A stretch of 64,000 nucleotides of DNA. Origin: Paraniabella hibiscisoli (GTDB taxonomy: Bacteria > Bacteroidota > Bacteroidia > Chitinophagales > Chitinophagaceae). Shown piece by piece: positions 1 through 9,736 of this stretch. Under the pieces are notes generated by a model. It did no database searches. It was not told where the DNA came from and worked only from the letters and a program-made list of their open reading frames with translations. The stretch is from contig NZ_JAKWBK010000001.1 of the NCBI RefSeq assembly GCF_022512515.1, positions 62,001 to 126,000 of the forward strand, given 5' to 3'. Positions within the stretch are counted from its first letter, which is position 1, and every line of letters starts with the position of its first letter. Position numbers and translations under genes: made by a program.

Positions 1-160
1 GAGAAATATCGTTGTTAAAAAACTTTTTTGATAATGGGTTGCAAATATACGCCAGTACTCAATTAAGCCCGCAAAAATCATTGTCATGTGATCGTCTGAA
101 ATCTGCGTCCAGCTATCGTGTACTAACTACATCAGTAACATACTACTTGATAGGTAACTT

Positions 161-1243
161 TTACTCAATCCAGTTAACGCCCATTTTACCAGCCAATTGC
201 CGCAGATCGGCTACCACAGCAGGTAACAACGGAATGCCATTCGCCTTCCTTTCCTCCTCCATTTCTCTCTCCGGATCGCCCGGCACCAACACTTTATCAT
301 GCCCCGGCAGCGTAGCAGCGGTTCTAAAACCGTTGATCCAGTCGTCCATATCCCTTTTAAATTCAGCTGCCGGCCGGAAAGCATCTACCCGCATCGCCCC
401 GAAAAATGCCCGATCCCCTTTCCTGGTTGCCTGGCCGGCATAGGTACATAAGCAGGAAATGGTGGCACCCAGGGCGCATAATTAGCGCCGCTTAGTAAGG
501 CTGAAAATATATCTACCATCGCCCCCAAAGCGTAGCCCTTATGGCTGCCATGATCCCTGTCCCCTCCAAGGGGTAATAATGCCCCTCCCTTTTTTAATAT
601 ATTAGCATCGTTAGTCGAATTACCTTCAGCATCCTGCACCCACCCTTCCGGCGCCTCCTGGTTCTTTCTCTGCAAAATCTCCAGCTTACCATTGGCCGCT
701 GTGGTTGTAGCGAGGTCCATCACAAAAGGGGTTGCTCTCCAGCTGGCGCTGCTACGCAAATAGGGTTCGTACCCAGCATTTTGGCGGTAGAAAATGTTGG
801 CGCTACCAGCGGACTTGCATTAGTCATGGATATACCAATCATATCTTCCTGCAAAGCCATCATTGCGTGTACGGCAGCAATACCATAGTGATTACTATTT
901 TGAACACTGACCCAACCCGTGCCCACATTGCGGGCTTTCTCTATAGCGATCTTCATGGCGAAAGGAGCCACCACTAAGCCCAGCCCCTGTCGCCATCCAC
1001 CACCGCTGTTGACGGCGTTTCATGTACTATCTTAATATCTGGTTTTGCGTTAACCCTGTCGGCCTCCCAAAGTCTTATGTAGCCGCTTAAACGGGCCACA
1101 CCATGCGAGTCAACACCCCTGAGATCAGCAGACAGCAATACCCGGGCTGCTGACGCTGCTTCCTCTGCAGGGCAACCCATTTTATTAAACATTGCTACGG
1201 TAAAATCGTAAAGCTTCTGGTACTGATATGTTTGCGTTTGCAT
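161..1243 (-). CDS. Ldh family (malate/lactate/ureidoglycolate) NAD(P)-dependent oxidoreductase, frameshifted
   Basis: The reassembled product is about 360 residues, the usual length of this non-Rossmann dehydrogenase family, which oxidises 2-hydroxyacids such as malate, lactate or ureidoglycolate in the cytoplasm. Family landmarks are SADLRGVDSHGV near residue 50, SNHYGIAAVHA near 120, a TNPICVAAPA segment near 165, and DRDHGSHKGYALG with the substrate-loop histidine near 245. The reading frame breaks near 975, 745 and 390, and each piece continues the family alignment in the next frame. I chose the ATG at 1243 (MQTQTYQYQKLYDF) over the upstream ATG at 1282, whose extra 13 residues do not look like the family. 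The substrate cannot be told from sequence. Confidence 0.85.
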
Positions 1244-1389
1244 GTAAACAAAGAAACATTTTTTATGATAACCAGGGAACAATTTGTTGCCGCAAACAAG
1301 AGCTTACACCAATCCGAATAATAACCTGCGATCTTTTGGCATTATAATGGCCTTACTTACAATATTATTCACCTTCAACCTTATTTCAT

Positions 1390-1641
1390 ATGGAAATTAT
1401 ATGGACACTTATTATCGGAGCTATTGCAGGCTGGCTAGGTTCCGTCATTTTTCAGGGCAGTGGCCTTGGTTTAATTGGAAATATTATTGTAGGCATACTC
1501 GGATTTTTCGTTGGTGGCTGGTTACTCGGCAAGCTGGGAGTAAGCCTGGGAACGGGTACCCTGGGCGCTATATTAAGTGGCGCTTTAGGTGCCATCATAA
1601 TACTGGTTATCCTTAATCTGATTTTCCGGCGAAGGGTATAA
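1390..1641 (+). CDS. GlsB/YeaQ/YmgE family small membrane protein
   Basis: An 83-residue protein of three hydrophobic, glycine-rich segments (IIGAIAGWLGSVIFQGSG, then a GLIGNIIVGILGFFVGGWLLG-type segment, then a GALGAIIILVILNL-type end). This is the pattern and length of the transglycosylase-associated / stress-response inner-membrane family, whose biochemical role is not settled. The frame is intact. It converges on ssb, with a shared terminator hairpin between them. Confidence 0.85.
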   Translation: MEIIWTLIIGAIAGWLGSVIFQGSGLGLIGNIIVGILGFFVGGWLLGKLGVSLGTGTLGAILSGALGAIIILVILNLIFRRRV

Positions 1642-1672
1642 TAACAGCTTAGCACGAAACTCTTAAAAAAAG

Positions 1673-1711
1673 AAAATGCCCCTGGATTAAACGTAAACCA
1701 GGGGCATTTTA
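1673..1711. terminator. Bidirectional intrinsic terminator between the GlsB-type gene and ssb
   Basis: Perfect inverted repeat AAAATGCCCCTGG (1673-1685) / CCAGGGGCATTTT (1698-1710) with a 12-nt loop and A/T flanks on both sides, so it can end transcription from both convergent genes. Confidence 0.85.
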
Positions 1712-1726
1712 ATGTCTTTACTTCTC

Positions 1727-2170
1727 TTAGAATGGCAGATCATCAACCGGTTCGCTATAATCGTTTACCGATGAAGCATTAGAAGATGCAGTATTAGATG
1801 GGGCCTGGTTGTAACCCGAGGACTGCTGTGGCTGTACAGGCGCGCCACCCTCTGTTTTGCTGCCCAGTAACTGTACCTCTCTTACACGCATAGACAATGC
1901 TGCACCCGCTGTACCATCACTCTTGGTAAAAGTGCGCACTTCCGGCTGTCCCTCAACAAACACCTGCGTTCCTTTCACGAGGTAAGGTGCAACCGCCGTA
2001 CGATCCGTCCAGTAGGCGCAATCCACCCAAACCGTTTTTTCCTGCTGGTTTCCCTGGCTGTCTTTAAATCTCTCCGAATGGGCTACTGTGAAATTGATCA
2101 CATTCTTGCCATTCACATTGTTTACCAAACAATCTTTCCCCAGACGGCCAATAACCTGCATTTTAATCAT
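1727..2170 (-). CDS. ssb: Single-stranded DNA-binding protein
   Basis: 147 residues with an N-terminal OB fold (about 1-110; MIKMQVIGRLGKD, VINFTVAHSERF, VWVDCAYW, GTQVFVEGQPEVR), a Gln/Ser/Asn-rich flexible tail, and the acidic tip PVDDLPF that recruits replication and repair partners. It coats ssDNA during replication and recombination. The frame is intact and the length is typical for a chromosomal Bacteroidota SSB. It is transcribed divergently from mnmA. Confidence 0.95.
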   Translation of the reverse strand: MIKMQVIGRLGKDCLVNNVNGKNVINFTVAHSERFKDSQGNQQEKTVWVDCAYWTDRTAVAPYLVKGTQVFVEGQPEVRTFTKSDGTAGAALSMRVREVQLLGSKTEGGAPVQPQQSSGYNQAPSNTASSNASSVNDYSEPVDDLPF

Positions 2171-2376
2171 AGTACTCAGTTTTAATTAATATTTTAAAAA
2201 TTGGACGAGCAATTTAGCATAAAAAATAAATATCAGTATACAAATTATCAAAATACCCTAAAAATTGTGCCGCTAAACAAAATAGCTGTTTTTGTGTTAA
2301 AGAAAACCGGGTAGATACAGATCATGGCAAATAGGGCTAGCAGCTTAGGCTAAAGGGCTGAATTTGACCAAAATCG

Positions 2377-2384
2377 TATCTTTG
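2377..2384 (+). promoter_or_regulatory. -7 element of the mnmA promoter
   Basis: TATCTTTG matches the Bacteroidota TAnnTTTG -7 consensus and lies 20 bases before the mnmA start codon. A TTTG at 2363-2366 is too close to be a normal -33 element. Confidence 0.55.
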
Positions 2385-2404
2385 CCCCTTAATTTTTTTA
2401 GAAA

Positions 2405-3508
2405 ATGAGCAAAAAAGGGAAAGTTCTCGTGGCTATGAGTGGCGGTATCGACAGTACCGTTGTGGCCCTTATGCTACATCATGAAGGGTATGATGTGGTG
2501 GGTATCACCATGAAAACCTGGGATTATGCCCAAAGCGGTGGTAGTAAAAAAGAAACCGGCTGCTGCAATGTAGATAGCTTTAACGACGCCCGGATGGCGG
2601 CGGTTCAGCATGGTTTTCCGCATTTTATATTAGATATACGGGAGGAATTTGGCGATTTTGTGGTAAATGATTTTGTGGAAGAATACCTTGCCGGACGTAC
2701 GCCAAACCCCTGTGTACTTTGCAATACCCATATTAAATGGCGGGCATTGCTGAAACGGGCTGATGCACTGGGTTGCGAATTCATTGCTACCGGTCATTAC
2801 GCCAAGATCCGTTTGCATGATAACGGACGATATGTGACCAGCAAAGCTGTGGACCATACCAAGGACCAGAGCTATGTACTATGGGGACTGCAGCAAGACC
2901 TTTTAAGCAGAACGCTGTTACCCCTGGGAGGATATCATAAAACTGAAATACGCCAGATGGCGATTGATTACGGCTACCCGGAACTGGCTAAAAAAAGCGA
3001 GAGCTACGAAATATGCTTTGTTCCGGACAATGATTACCGTGGTTTTCTGAAGCGCCGTGTTGAGGGATTAGAGGAAAAAGTAAATGGTGGCAATTTTGTA
3101 GACAAAGACGGCAAAATTCTGGGTAAGCATAAAGGATATCCCTTTTATACCATCGGACAACGCAAAGGGCTGGATATTGCACTGGGAAAACCTGCATTTG
3201 TAACAAAGATCGACCCGGTTGACAATACTGTAACCCTTGGTGATGAAACGGACCTGGATAAAAACGAAATGATGGTAGGCAAACTCAACATGATCAAATA
3301 TGACGCGATCACGCCGGGTATGGAAGCCACTACGAAGATCCGCTACAAAGACAACGGTGCATTGAGCAATATTTACCAGGAGGGTTCAACTATGCGTGTA
3401 AGCTTCTATCAAAATGTGAAAGGTATTGCGCCCGGACAAAGTGCTGTTTTTTACGAGGGAGATGATGTTATTGGCGGAGGCATTATACAATCAGGCAGCA
3501 TTCTCTAG
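2405..3508 (+). CDS. mnmA: tRNA-specific 2-thiouridylase MnmA
   Basis: 367 residues, intact. It adds sulfur to C2 of the wobble uridine U34 in Lys, Glu and Gln tRNAs, using ATP and persulfide sulfur. The PP-loop motif SGGIDS is at residues 12-17. The first catalytic Cys is in NPCVLCNTHIKW near 100, and the second is in the YEICFVPD segment near 200. The C-terminal beta-barrel ends in VIGGGIIQSG. It is monocistronic, with its own promoter upstream and a terminator hairpin downstream. Confidence 0.96.
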   Translation: MSKKGKVLVAMSGGIDSTVVALMLHHEGYDVVGITMKTWDYAQSGGSKKETGCCNVDSFNDARMAAVQHGFPHFILDIREEFGDFVVNDFVEEYLAGRTPNPCVLCNTHIKWRALLKRADALGCEFIATGHYAKIRLHDNGRYVTSKAVDHTKDQSYVLWGLQQDLLSRTLLPLGGYHKTEIRQMAIDYGYPELAKKSESYEICFVPDNDYRGFLKRRVEGLEEKVNGGNFVDKDGKILGKHKGYPFYTIGQRKGLDIALGKPAFVTKIDPVDNTVTLGDETDLDKNEMMVGKLNMIKYDAITPGMEATTKIRYKDNGALSNIYQEGSTMRVSFYQNVKGIAPGQSAVFYEGDDVIGGGIIQSGSIL

Positions 3509-3550
3509 CGGTAAATTAACTATATTATCTACGATGCAAAATAAATTCAA

Positions 3551-3575
3551 AATCCGCCAACCGGCGGATTTTTTG
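3551..3575 (+). terminator. Intrinsic terminator of mnmA
   Basis: AATCCGCC (3551-3558), loop AACC, GGCGGATT (3563-3570), followed by TTTTG. It begins 42 bases after the mnmA stop codon. Confidence 0.85.
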
Positions 3576-3715
3576 TTATTGCTATAAGTAGTTTTGGGAA
3601 CAAGAAATTTCATGTAGGTTTGCAACAATTATGAGATGAGCGATAGACCAACTATGAAAATAAACGACTATCGGGCAATTCAACTGTAAATCATTATCAA
3701 CTTAAAAGACATACC

Positions 3716-4456
3716 TTGTTTAAACATCTTTATTTACTTTTTTTAGCTGCGTTCCTTTTTTCCTGTACAGATAAAAAAGAAACGCTGGATGTAGAGCCTC
3801 TTACAGATTACGTTACTTTACAGGTAGGAAAAAGTATTACTTACCGGCTCGACTCTACTGTTTTTACGTTTAATGGCACCAGGATCGAAACACATAAATA
3901 CCAGGTAAAGCATACGGTACTGCAAGAGGTGAATAATGATGGGCAAAAGTCGTTCGTAGTTCAACGACTGCTCAATAATGAAACCGCTACCGGCAGCTGG
4001 GCAAACAATGGCACTTACCTGGTTACGCCTTCCGAAAATAAAATAGAAGTAACTACCGATAACTTACGCGTCACCAGCCTGCAAGGTCCGCTGAGGGCAG
4101 GATTTAGCTGGAAGGGGAACAGTCAATTACCTTTTGCCCCCTATAAACCATTATTTGATTTTAGCCTTATCGGCTACGCTATGAACTCCTGGAATTTTTC
4201 TTATACGGGATTTGGCGATGAGACGATAGAAGGACAGGCCTATAAAAATATATGGACGGTAGAGCAAAATAATGAAGTACTGAACATGCCTCCCACTGCG
4301 AGCACAGAGGTGGCCACTAAAGAAGTATCTGTTGAGAAATATGCTAAAGGGATCGGCCTGGTTTATAAAGACTATCAGATGTACGAATACCAAAAAGGTA
4401 CTTCAGCCTCTTACATGGGTTTTGGCATTACCATGTGGATGATCAGTCATAATTAA
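3716..4456 (+). CDS. Putative lipoprotein, function unknown
   Basis: 246 residues beginning at a TTG codon with no in-frame ATG upstream. The first 17 residues form a lipoprotein signal with lipobox FLFSC, followed by charged TDKKETLD. The rest is beta-rich and soluble (repeated YxxxW/F strands, NSWNFSYTGFGDETIEGQAYKNIWTV), resembling lipoproteins of unknown function common in this phylum. No catalytic motif is visible. It is convergent with rnz and has no obvious operon partner. Confidence 0.7.
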   Translation: MFKHLYLLFLAAFLFSCTDKKETLDVEPLTDYVTLQVGKSITYRLDSTVFTFNGTRIETHKYQVKHTVLQEVNNDGQKSFVVQRLLNNETATGSWANNGTYLVTPSENKIEVTTDNLRVTSLQGPLRAGFSWKGNSQLPFAPYKPLFDFSLIGYAMNSWNFSYTGFGDETIEGQAYKNIWTVEQNNEVLNMPPTASTEVATKEVSVEKYAKGIGLVYKDYQMYEYQKGTSASYMGFGITMWMISHN

Positions 4457-4505
4457 ATCCCCAAAAACTGTTTGAGAGACTTGCCTTGTGATGATTACGC
4501 TGCCT

Positions 4506-5411
4506 TTAAGGCAAGAGATAACTCACCCCTTCCAAAGCCAGATCTGTATTAGGAAAAACCTCGCGGGTTTCTTTTTCAAACTCCTCCAGCTTGTCGTACT
4601 TGCTGCTGAAATGACCTATCAGTAACTTTTTTACACCTGCCAGTTGTGCAATCCGGCCCGCCTGCTTCGTGGTTGAATGAAAGCGGGTTATTGCCATTTC
4701 GGCCAGGGCATCATGATAAGTGGTTTCGTGGTAGATCATATCAGCATCTTTTATATGCTCAATGATCCGTTCGTCATAACGCGTATCTGCACAGAAAGCA
4801 TATACTTTAGGATGTGGAGCTGGTATCGTTAATAACTCGTTGGTGATCATTTCGCCCTCTTCACTTTTGTAATCCTCTCCTCTTTGCAGGTTATCATAAA
4901 AGCTCACAGGAATTTGATGCGCTTTAACCTTTACAATATCCAGTCGCCTTGGATTACGTAGTTCCTTAAAAACAAAACCGTAACACTCAATGCGGTGGTC
5001 GGTTCTGAAACAGCTTACTTCAATATCAGGCAGCTGCAACAAAATACAATTTTGGGTTATAGAGATAAAATGCAGGTTAAAGCACAAGCGGGTATCTGCA
5101 ACTTTTAACTGCAGCTCTATGATCTGGCGCAGCGGTTCGGGCGCTACGATGGTAAGGTCCTGTTGGCGACCTAATAATGCAAACGAATTAATTAAACCAA
5201 TAAGCCCAAAATAATGATCACCATGCAGGTGAGAAATAAATATGTGCGAGATGCGGCTCCGCCTTACTTTATAGTTGATCAACTGTATTTGCGTTCCCTC
5301 TCCGCAGTCGATCAGAAAGCTTCTTGAAGCCATGGTCAATACCTGGCTGGTAGGGTGCCTGTCGAATGCAGGTACTGCAGAATTATTACCCAGTATGGTT
5401 ACCGCAAACAT
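4506..5411 (-). CDS. rnz: Ribonuclease Z (tRNA 3' processing endonuclease)
   Basis: 301 residues, intact. This metallo-beta-lactamase-fold enzyme cuts the 3' trailer from pre-tRNAs. The zinc motif SHLHGDH is at about residues 60-66, with DCGEGTQ upstream, ADTRYDE (Asp ligand) near 215, YHETTY near 235, and HSTTKQAGRIA with the LIGHFSSKY histidine near 275. Length matches short bacterial RNase Z. It starts 32 bases after the STAS gene, probably in one transcript. This matters here because the window's tRNAs do not encode CCA. Confidence 0.95.
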   Translation of the reverse strand: MFAVTILGNNSAVPAFDRHPTSQVLTMASRSFLIDCGEGTQIQLINYKVRRSRISHIFISHLHGDHYFGLIGLINSFALLGRQQDLTIVAPEPLRQIIELQLKVADTRLCFNLHFISITQNCILLQLPDIEVSCFRTDHRIECYGFVFKELRNPRRLDIVKVKAHQIPVSFYDNLQRGEDYKSEEGEMITNELLTIPAPHPKVYAFCADTRYDERIIEHIKDADMIYHETTYHDALAEMAITRFHSTTKQAGRIAQLAGVKKLLIGHFSSKYDKLEEFEKETREVFPNTDLALEGVSYLLP

Positions 5412-5442
5412 GGTTTGTAAAAACTAAAATTAAAAATTAACA

Positions 5443-5826
5443 TCACTCCAACACATCATCATCCATTAGCTCTCGCTCTATTTCTTCCATCTGCACAATG
5501 TCTGCAGCCTCGCTTTGGGTGGGCGCAACATTCAATAACTCTAAAAGTTCATTATCTGCCAAAAAAGCTTCTACGGTTTCGCTTACACAGCAGGATACAA
5601 ACGAGGCATTGGCCTCATAAAAGTCGCGCTGAATTTGGAGTATTTGCTCGGCTGCTGCTGCATCTAAGGCAGTTACAGCATTCATATCAAACACAATATT
5701 TTTCACATCATTTTGTAAAAACGGAAGCAACGCTACTTTTATCCCATCTGTCATTGTAGCAGAAAGTATCGGCTCAATTGGCGTGATGACGTGAAATTTC
5801 TCTTTGGTATCTATTTTGACCTGCAT
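5443..5826 (-). CDS. STAS-domain protein (anti-sigma-antagonist-like) lacking the phospho-serine
   Basis: 127 residues: one STAS fold (IVFDMNAVTALDAAAAEQIL is the central strand-helix) plus an acidic C-terminal tail (EEIERELMDDDVLE). In regulated anti-anti-sigma factors the helix starts with a phosphorylatable Ser/Thr after Asp. Here the position reads D-A-A-A-A, so the usual kinase switch appears absent. It is the first gene of a probable STAS-rnz operon. The partner is unknown. Confidence 0.8.
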   Translation of the reverse strand: MQVKIDTKEKFHVITPIEPILSATMTDGIKVALLPFLQNDVKNIVFDMNAVTALDAAAAEQILQIQRDFYEANASFVSCCVSETVEAFLADNELLELLNVAPTQSEAADIVQMEEIERELMDDDVLE

Positions 5827-5964
5827 GCTATGTACGAATTTGGAGTAATGGTATATTTGATAAACAAGGCGCTAAAAACTTCGTTCCTAAGGCTCTTAAA
5901 AGAGAGGTTGGGTTTAGCTAAAGTTTGGTGCTCATGTTTACAAATAACGTAAACCAGTACCAAA

Positions 5965-5972
5965 TATATTTG
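5965..5972 (+). promoter_or_regulatory. -7 element upstream of clpC
   Basis: TATATTTG, an exact TAnnTTTG match, 34 bases before the clpC ATG. No strong -33 element is seen. Confidence 0.5.
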
Positions 5973-6006
5973 TTAATATTGTAACTAATCACTTTATCTA
6001 CAAAAT

Positions 6007-8532
6007 ATGGATAATAATTTTTCAACTCAGGTAAAAGAAATCATTTCATACAGCAGGGAAGAAGCCCTCCGGTTGGGAAATGATTTTATTGGCACAGAAC
6101 ATTTGCTGCTCGGTTTGATACGTGAGGGAGATAATACAGCTATACGAATTCTGAAAGGTTTTAATATAGATATTTTTGAACTGCGTAAGGAAATTGAATT
6201 AGCAATTAAAGACAAAACGGGAAAGAATATCGCTAACATTAATAGCTTGCCGCTTACCAAGCAGGCCGAGAAAGTGATACGCGTAACAGTGCTCGAAGCA
6301 AAGGCTTTAAAAAGCAACCAGGTAGAAACAGAGCATCTCATGTTATCTATCTTAAAAAACAAAGAAAACATCGCTACACAAATTTTAAATCAGTTTGATT
6401 TGGATTATGATATGTTTCGCCAGGAGCTGGGCATTGTGAAATCGAATGAACCCCGCGCAGAATTCGGAGACGAGAATGATGATGACTTTGAAGACGACAA
6501 GAAATATTCCCAACAGTCTAAAGGAGCCGCATCAAAATCAAATACCAAAAGTAAAACACCGGTTCTCGACAACTTTGGCCGCGATGTAACCAAGCTTGCA
6601 GAAAGTGGTAACCTGGATCCGATCGTAGGTCGTGAGAAAGAAATTGAAAGGGTGTCACAGATCTTAAGTCGTCGTAAAAAGAACAACCCTATTTTAATTG
6701 GTGAACCCGGTGTAGGTAAAACAGCCATTGTTGAAGGCCTGGCCTTACGCATTGTGCAACGCCGTGTGAGCCGTGTGCTGTTTGACAAAAGAGTTATTTC
6801 TCTGGACCTGGCTTCTTTAGTAGCCGCACCAAATACCGCGGGCAGTTTGAAGAAAGGATGAAAGCCATCATGAATGAGCTGGAGAAGAACCGTGATGTTA
6901 TTTTGTTCATCGATGAAATGCATACCATTGTTGGAGCTGGAGGCGCAAGTGGATCATTAGATGCGAGCAATATCTTTAAACCTGCTTTGGCGCGTGGCGA
7001 ACTGCAATGCATCGGCGCTTCTACCCTGGATGAGTATCGTATGCACATTGAAAAAGATGGCGCCCTGGATCGTCGTTTTCAAAAAGTGATTGTAGACCCT
7101 CCAAGCGTAGATGAGACAATACAGATCCTTAATAATATCAAATCGAAATACGAAGAATTTCACAGCGTAACTTATACTGATGAAGCAGTAGAAGCCTGTG
7201 TAAAACTGAGTGACCGTTATGTTACAGACAGACTTTTGCCCGATAAAGCTATCGATGTGATGGATGAAGTGGGTGCAAGGGTTCACCTGAAAAATATTAA
7301 TGTTCCCGATAACATCGTAGAACTCGAAAAAAGATAGAAGACGTAAAAGAAGAAAAGAATCGTGTAGTTAAAAGCCAGAAATTTGAAGAAGCCGCTTCAT
7401 TACGTGATACTGAGAAAAACTGGCGGAAGAACTGGAACGCGCCAAATTACAGTGGGAAGAAGAAAGCAAACACAAACGCTTTCCTATTACAGATGAAGAC
7501 ATTGCTGAAGTGATCAATATTATGACAGGTATCCCCGTTAGAAAAATGGTGGAAGCCGAAACTGAGAAACTTCGCAAAATGTCTGACGATATGAAAGGCA
7601 TGGTGATCGGTCAGGATGATGCGATTCTCAAAGTTGTAAAAGCAATCCAAAGAAATCGTGTTGGTCTGAAAGATCCCAGGAAACCTATTGGCAGTTTTAT
7701 TTTCTTAGGTCCTACTGGTGTTGGTAAAACCGAGTTAGCGCGTTCGCTGGCAAGATACCTGTTTGATTCTGAAGATTCGCTGATTCGTATAGATATGAGT
7801 GAATACATGGAAAAATTCACCGTAAGCCGTTTAATTGGTGCACCTCCCGGATATGTTGGTTACGAAGAAGGAGGACAGCTTACTGAAAAAGTACGCCGCA
7901 AACCTTACAGTGTCATCTTATTGGACGAGATTGAAAAAGCGCACCCTGATATCTACAACATACTGTTACAGGTGTTGGATGACGGACAGTTAACAGATGG
8001 TTTGGGCAGAAAAGTAGATTTCAAAAATACCATCATCATCATGACTTCCAATATTGGTGTACGCCAGTTAAAGGACTTTGGTGCAGGTGTAGGTTTTGCT
8101 ACGCAGTCTCGTTTGGCTAATGAAGATGAGGAGAACAAAGCAGTTATAGAAAAAGCGCTGAAACGGACCTTCTCTCCTGAATTCTTAAACCGTATTGATG
8201 ATGTAATTATCTTCAATAGTCTTACTAAAGAAGATATCTTCAGCATTATCGATATATCTATGAAAGGCGTGTTGAAACGTATTGAAAGCCTTGGTTATGG
8301 ACTTACCCTGACTGAGGATGCAAAGGCCTTCCTCGCAGATAAGGGTTATGATCAGCAATTTGGCGCCAGACCACTTCATAGGGCCATTCAGAAATACCTG
8401 GAAGATCCTTTGGCAGAAGAGATACTGAACATGCATGTGAAGCCAGGAGATGTGCTGGAAGTAGGTTTTGACAAGGAAGCAGATAAGCTGGTATTTTCTG
8501 TAAAAGAAAGAGCAGACGCACAGGAAGCATAA
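6007..8532 (+). CDS. clpC: ATP-dependent Clp protease ATPase subunit ClpC, three frameshifts
   Basis: Reassembled to about 842 residues. It is a ring AAA+ unfoldase that feeds substrates to ClpP. Order: two Clp-N repeats (about 1-145), an acidic/Lys linker ([12 protein letters not shown]), AAA1 with Walker A GEPGVGKT near 231, a UVR-type middle segment ([14 protein letters not shown]), AAA2 with GPTGVGKT near 570 and [13 protein letters not shown], and a ClpB-D2-small domain. The frame breaks near 6828 (a G missing before [11 protein letters not shown]), near 7330 (an A missing in a run) and near 7423 (an A missing in a run). Each restored base recovers the conserved family sequence exactly, so the gene is almost certainly functional. 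Confidence 0.96.
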
Positions 8533-8560
8533 ACAACTATCCAGAATTTGAATAATATAC

Positions 8561-8591
8561 GCCCCGCAGAAATTTTGCGGGGCATTTTTTA
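8561..8591 (+). terminator. Intrinsic terminator of clpC
   Basis: GCCCCGCA (8561-8568) / TGCGGGGC (8576-8583) with an A/T loop, followed by a T run. Confidence 0.88.
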
Positions 8592-8707
8592 TACCCCATA
8601 CTTACGCTACTAATTGTTAAACTTTCTATAATAGAGATACTCACTTTAATTTATTACGAACAACATCGTACTTTTATTTCGTAATTATTCACCCCTAAAA
8701 CAAGACC

Positions 8708-9237
8708 ATGCATATTTCAAAACCAAAAGCCGCACTATAACCTTATTTGTAGTAGCCGTTGTTAGTATTGTAACATTGGCATCCTGGAGTGTTCCTATGA
8801 GCTCGGGCGTATTCAGCAAATTTTTCGATATATCAGACACCATTCCTAAAAAATGTAATTCCCGTATTGGCGAAATAAATGAGGCTATCGCCCAGTTAGA
8901 AAAAGCGACAGAAACATTGAAGGACCGTGATATTGCAAAGGAAGTAGCTAAAGCTATTGAGAGTATTAACCTGGATGAAATTCACAGTAATGTAGAAGAT
9001 GCGATGATCCAGGCAAAATCGGCATTGGCAAAAGTAGATGTGCAAAAAATAAAAGAGGACGTAAGCTTAGCACTTGCAAAAATTGATAAAGAAAAAATTG
9101 AAGAGCAGGTAAAAATAGCTACAGCTAACCTGCAACCACAAATACAAAAATCATTGGAAGAAGCTAAAAGAGAACTGGAACAGGCTAAACAGGAACTGGA
9201 ATCTGCCAAACAAAAAATAAGGAAAGAGAAAATATAA
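8708..9237 (+). CDS. Membrane-anchored coiled-coil protein, function unknown, frameshifted near its start
   Basis: From the ATG at 8708 (MHISK) the frame hits a stop at 8738. Adding one base near 8724 gives a basic start followed by one strong transmembrane segment (TLFVVAVVSIVTLASW), then about 140 residues of charged heptad-like helix. That helix is rich in repeated AKxDxxKIxE, QAKSALAKVD and LEEAKRELEQAKQELESAKQK units. The predicted topology is one inner-membrane anchor with a periplasmic or cytoplasmic coiled coil. No family name is recognised. It has its own inverted-repeat terminator. Confidence 0.7.
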
Positions 9238-9239
9238 AA

Positions 9240-9280
9240 ATAGCGGCTGTATCAAGACTACCAGTTGATACAGCCGCTAT
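9240..9280. terminator. Long inverted repeat, probable terminator
   Basis: 16-bp perfect arms ATAGCGGCTGTATCAA (9240-9255) / TTGATACAGCCGCTAT (9265-9280), starting three bases after the stop of the coiled-coil gene. There is no long T run, so the terminator assignment rests on stem stability and position. Confidence 0.65.
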
Positions 9281-9365
9281 TCTATGTCTATTCATACCCC
9301 CTTTCAACACTTATATATTAATGAGTACCAGCTGGTTTGCAACTATTGAACCATTTTCATTCGTC

Positions 9366-9725
9366 ATGCTTCAAAAAAGCCATGAAAAAATTGCTACCCT
9401 TGCCCTGCTAACGATAATGCTGAACGCAAACGCTCAAAAGCCAGTTCTGGTATATCAGTATTGCGAGTTAACAGCCAATCCACGACTAGTTACCAGTAAT
9501 CCCAATATCTGGCTAAACTTTGGCAATAAAGTTTTACAGCGAAAGTTTAAGCCTCTATCTGACAGCATTCACAACATGTCGCAGCCGGTTGAAGCTTTAA
9601 ACTTCATGGCACAAAACGGGTGGACACTGGTAAAATACTACATCGAAGAAGAAGGTGCTTCATCTTCCCGCTTTTACAGAATATACCTACTCAGAAAGAA
9701 ATTTCAGCCGAAGGATCTGCGCTGA
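9366..9725 (+). CDS. Small secreted protein, function unknown
   Basis: About 119 residues from the ATG at 9366. I preferred this start to 9321 because it yields a normal signal peptide (LQKSHEKIATLALLTIMLNANAQ-type, cleaved after NAQ). The mature part is about 95 residues, with an ALNFMAQNGWTLVKYYIEE segment like the short domain of DUF4177-type proteins, ending in a basic tail. The DUF4177 resemblance is weak and seen by eye only. Confidence 0.6.
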   Translation: MLQKSHEKIATLALLTIMLNANAQKPVLVYQYCELTANPRLVTSNPNIWLNFGNKVLQRKFKPLSDSIHNMSQPVEALNFMAQNGWTLVKYYIEEEGASSSRFYRIYLLRKKFQPKDLR

Positions 9726-9736
9726 TACTACATTAG

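Noticed and set aside
12..443. Plus-strand ORF of 143 codons
   Set aside because: It is antisense to the end of the Ldh-family gene, which has clear protein similarity.
6820..7440. Programmed frameshifting in clpC
   Set aside because: Three separate -1 base breaks at ordinary positions, with no slippery-site plus structure layout, and the same defect occurs in dozens of unrelated genes.
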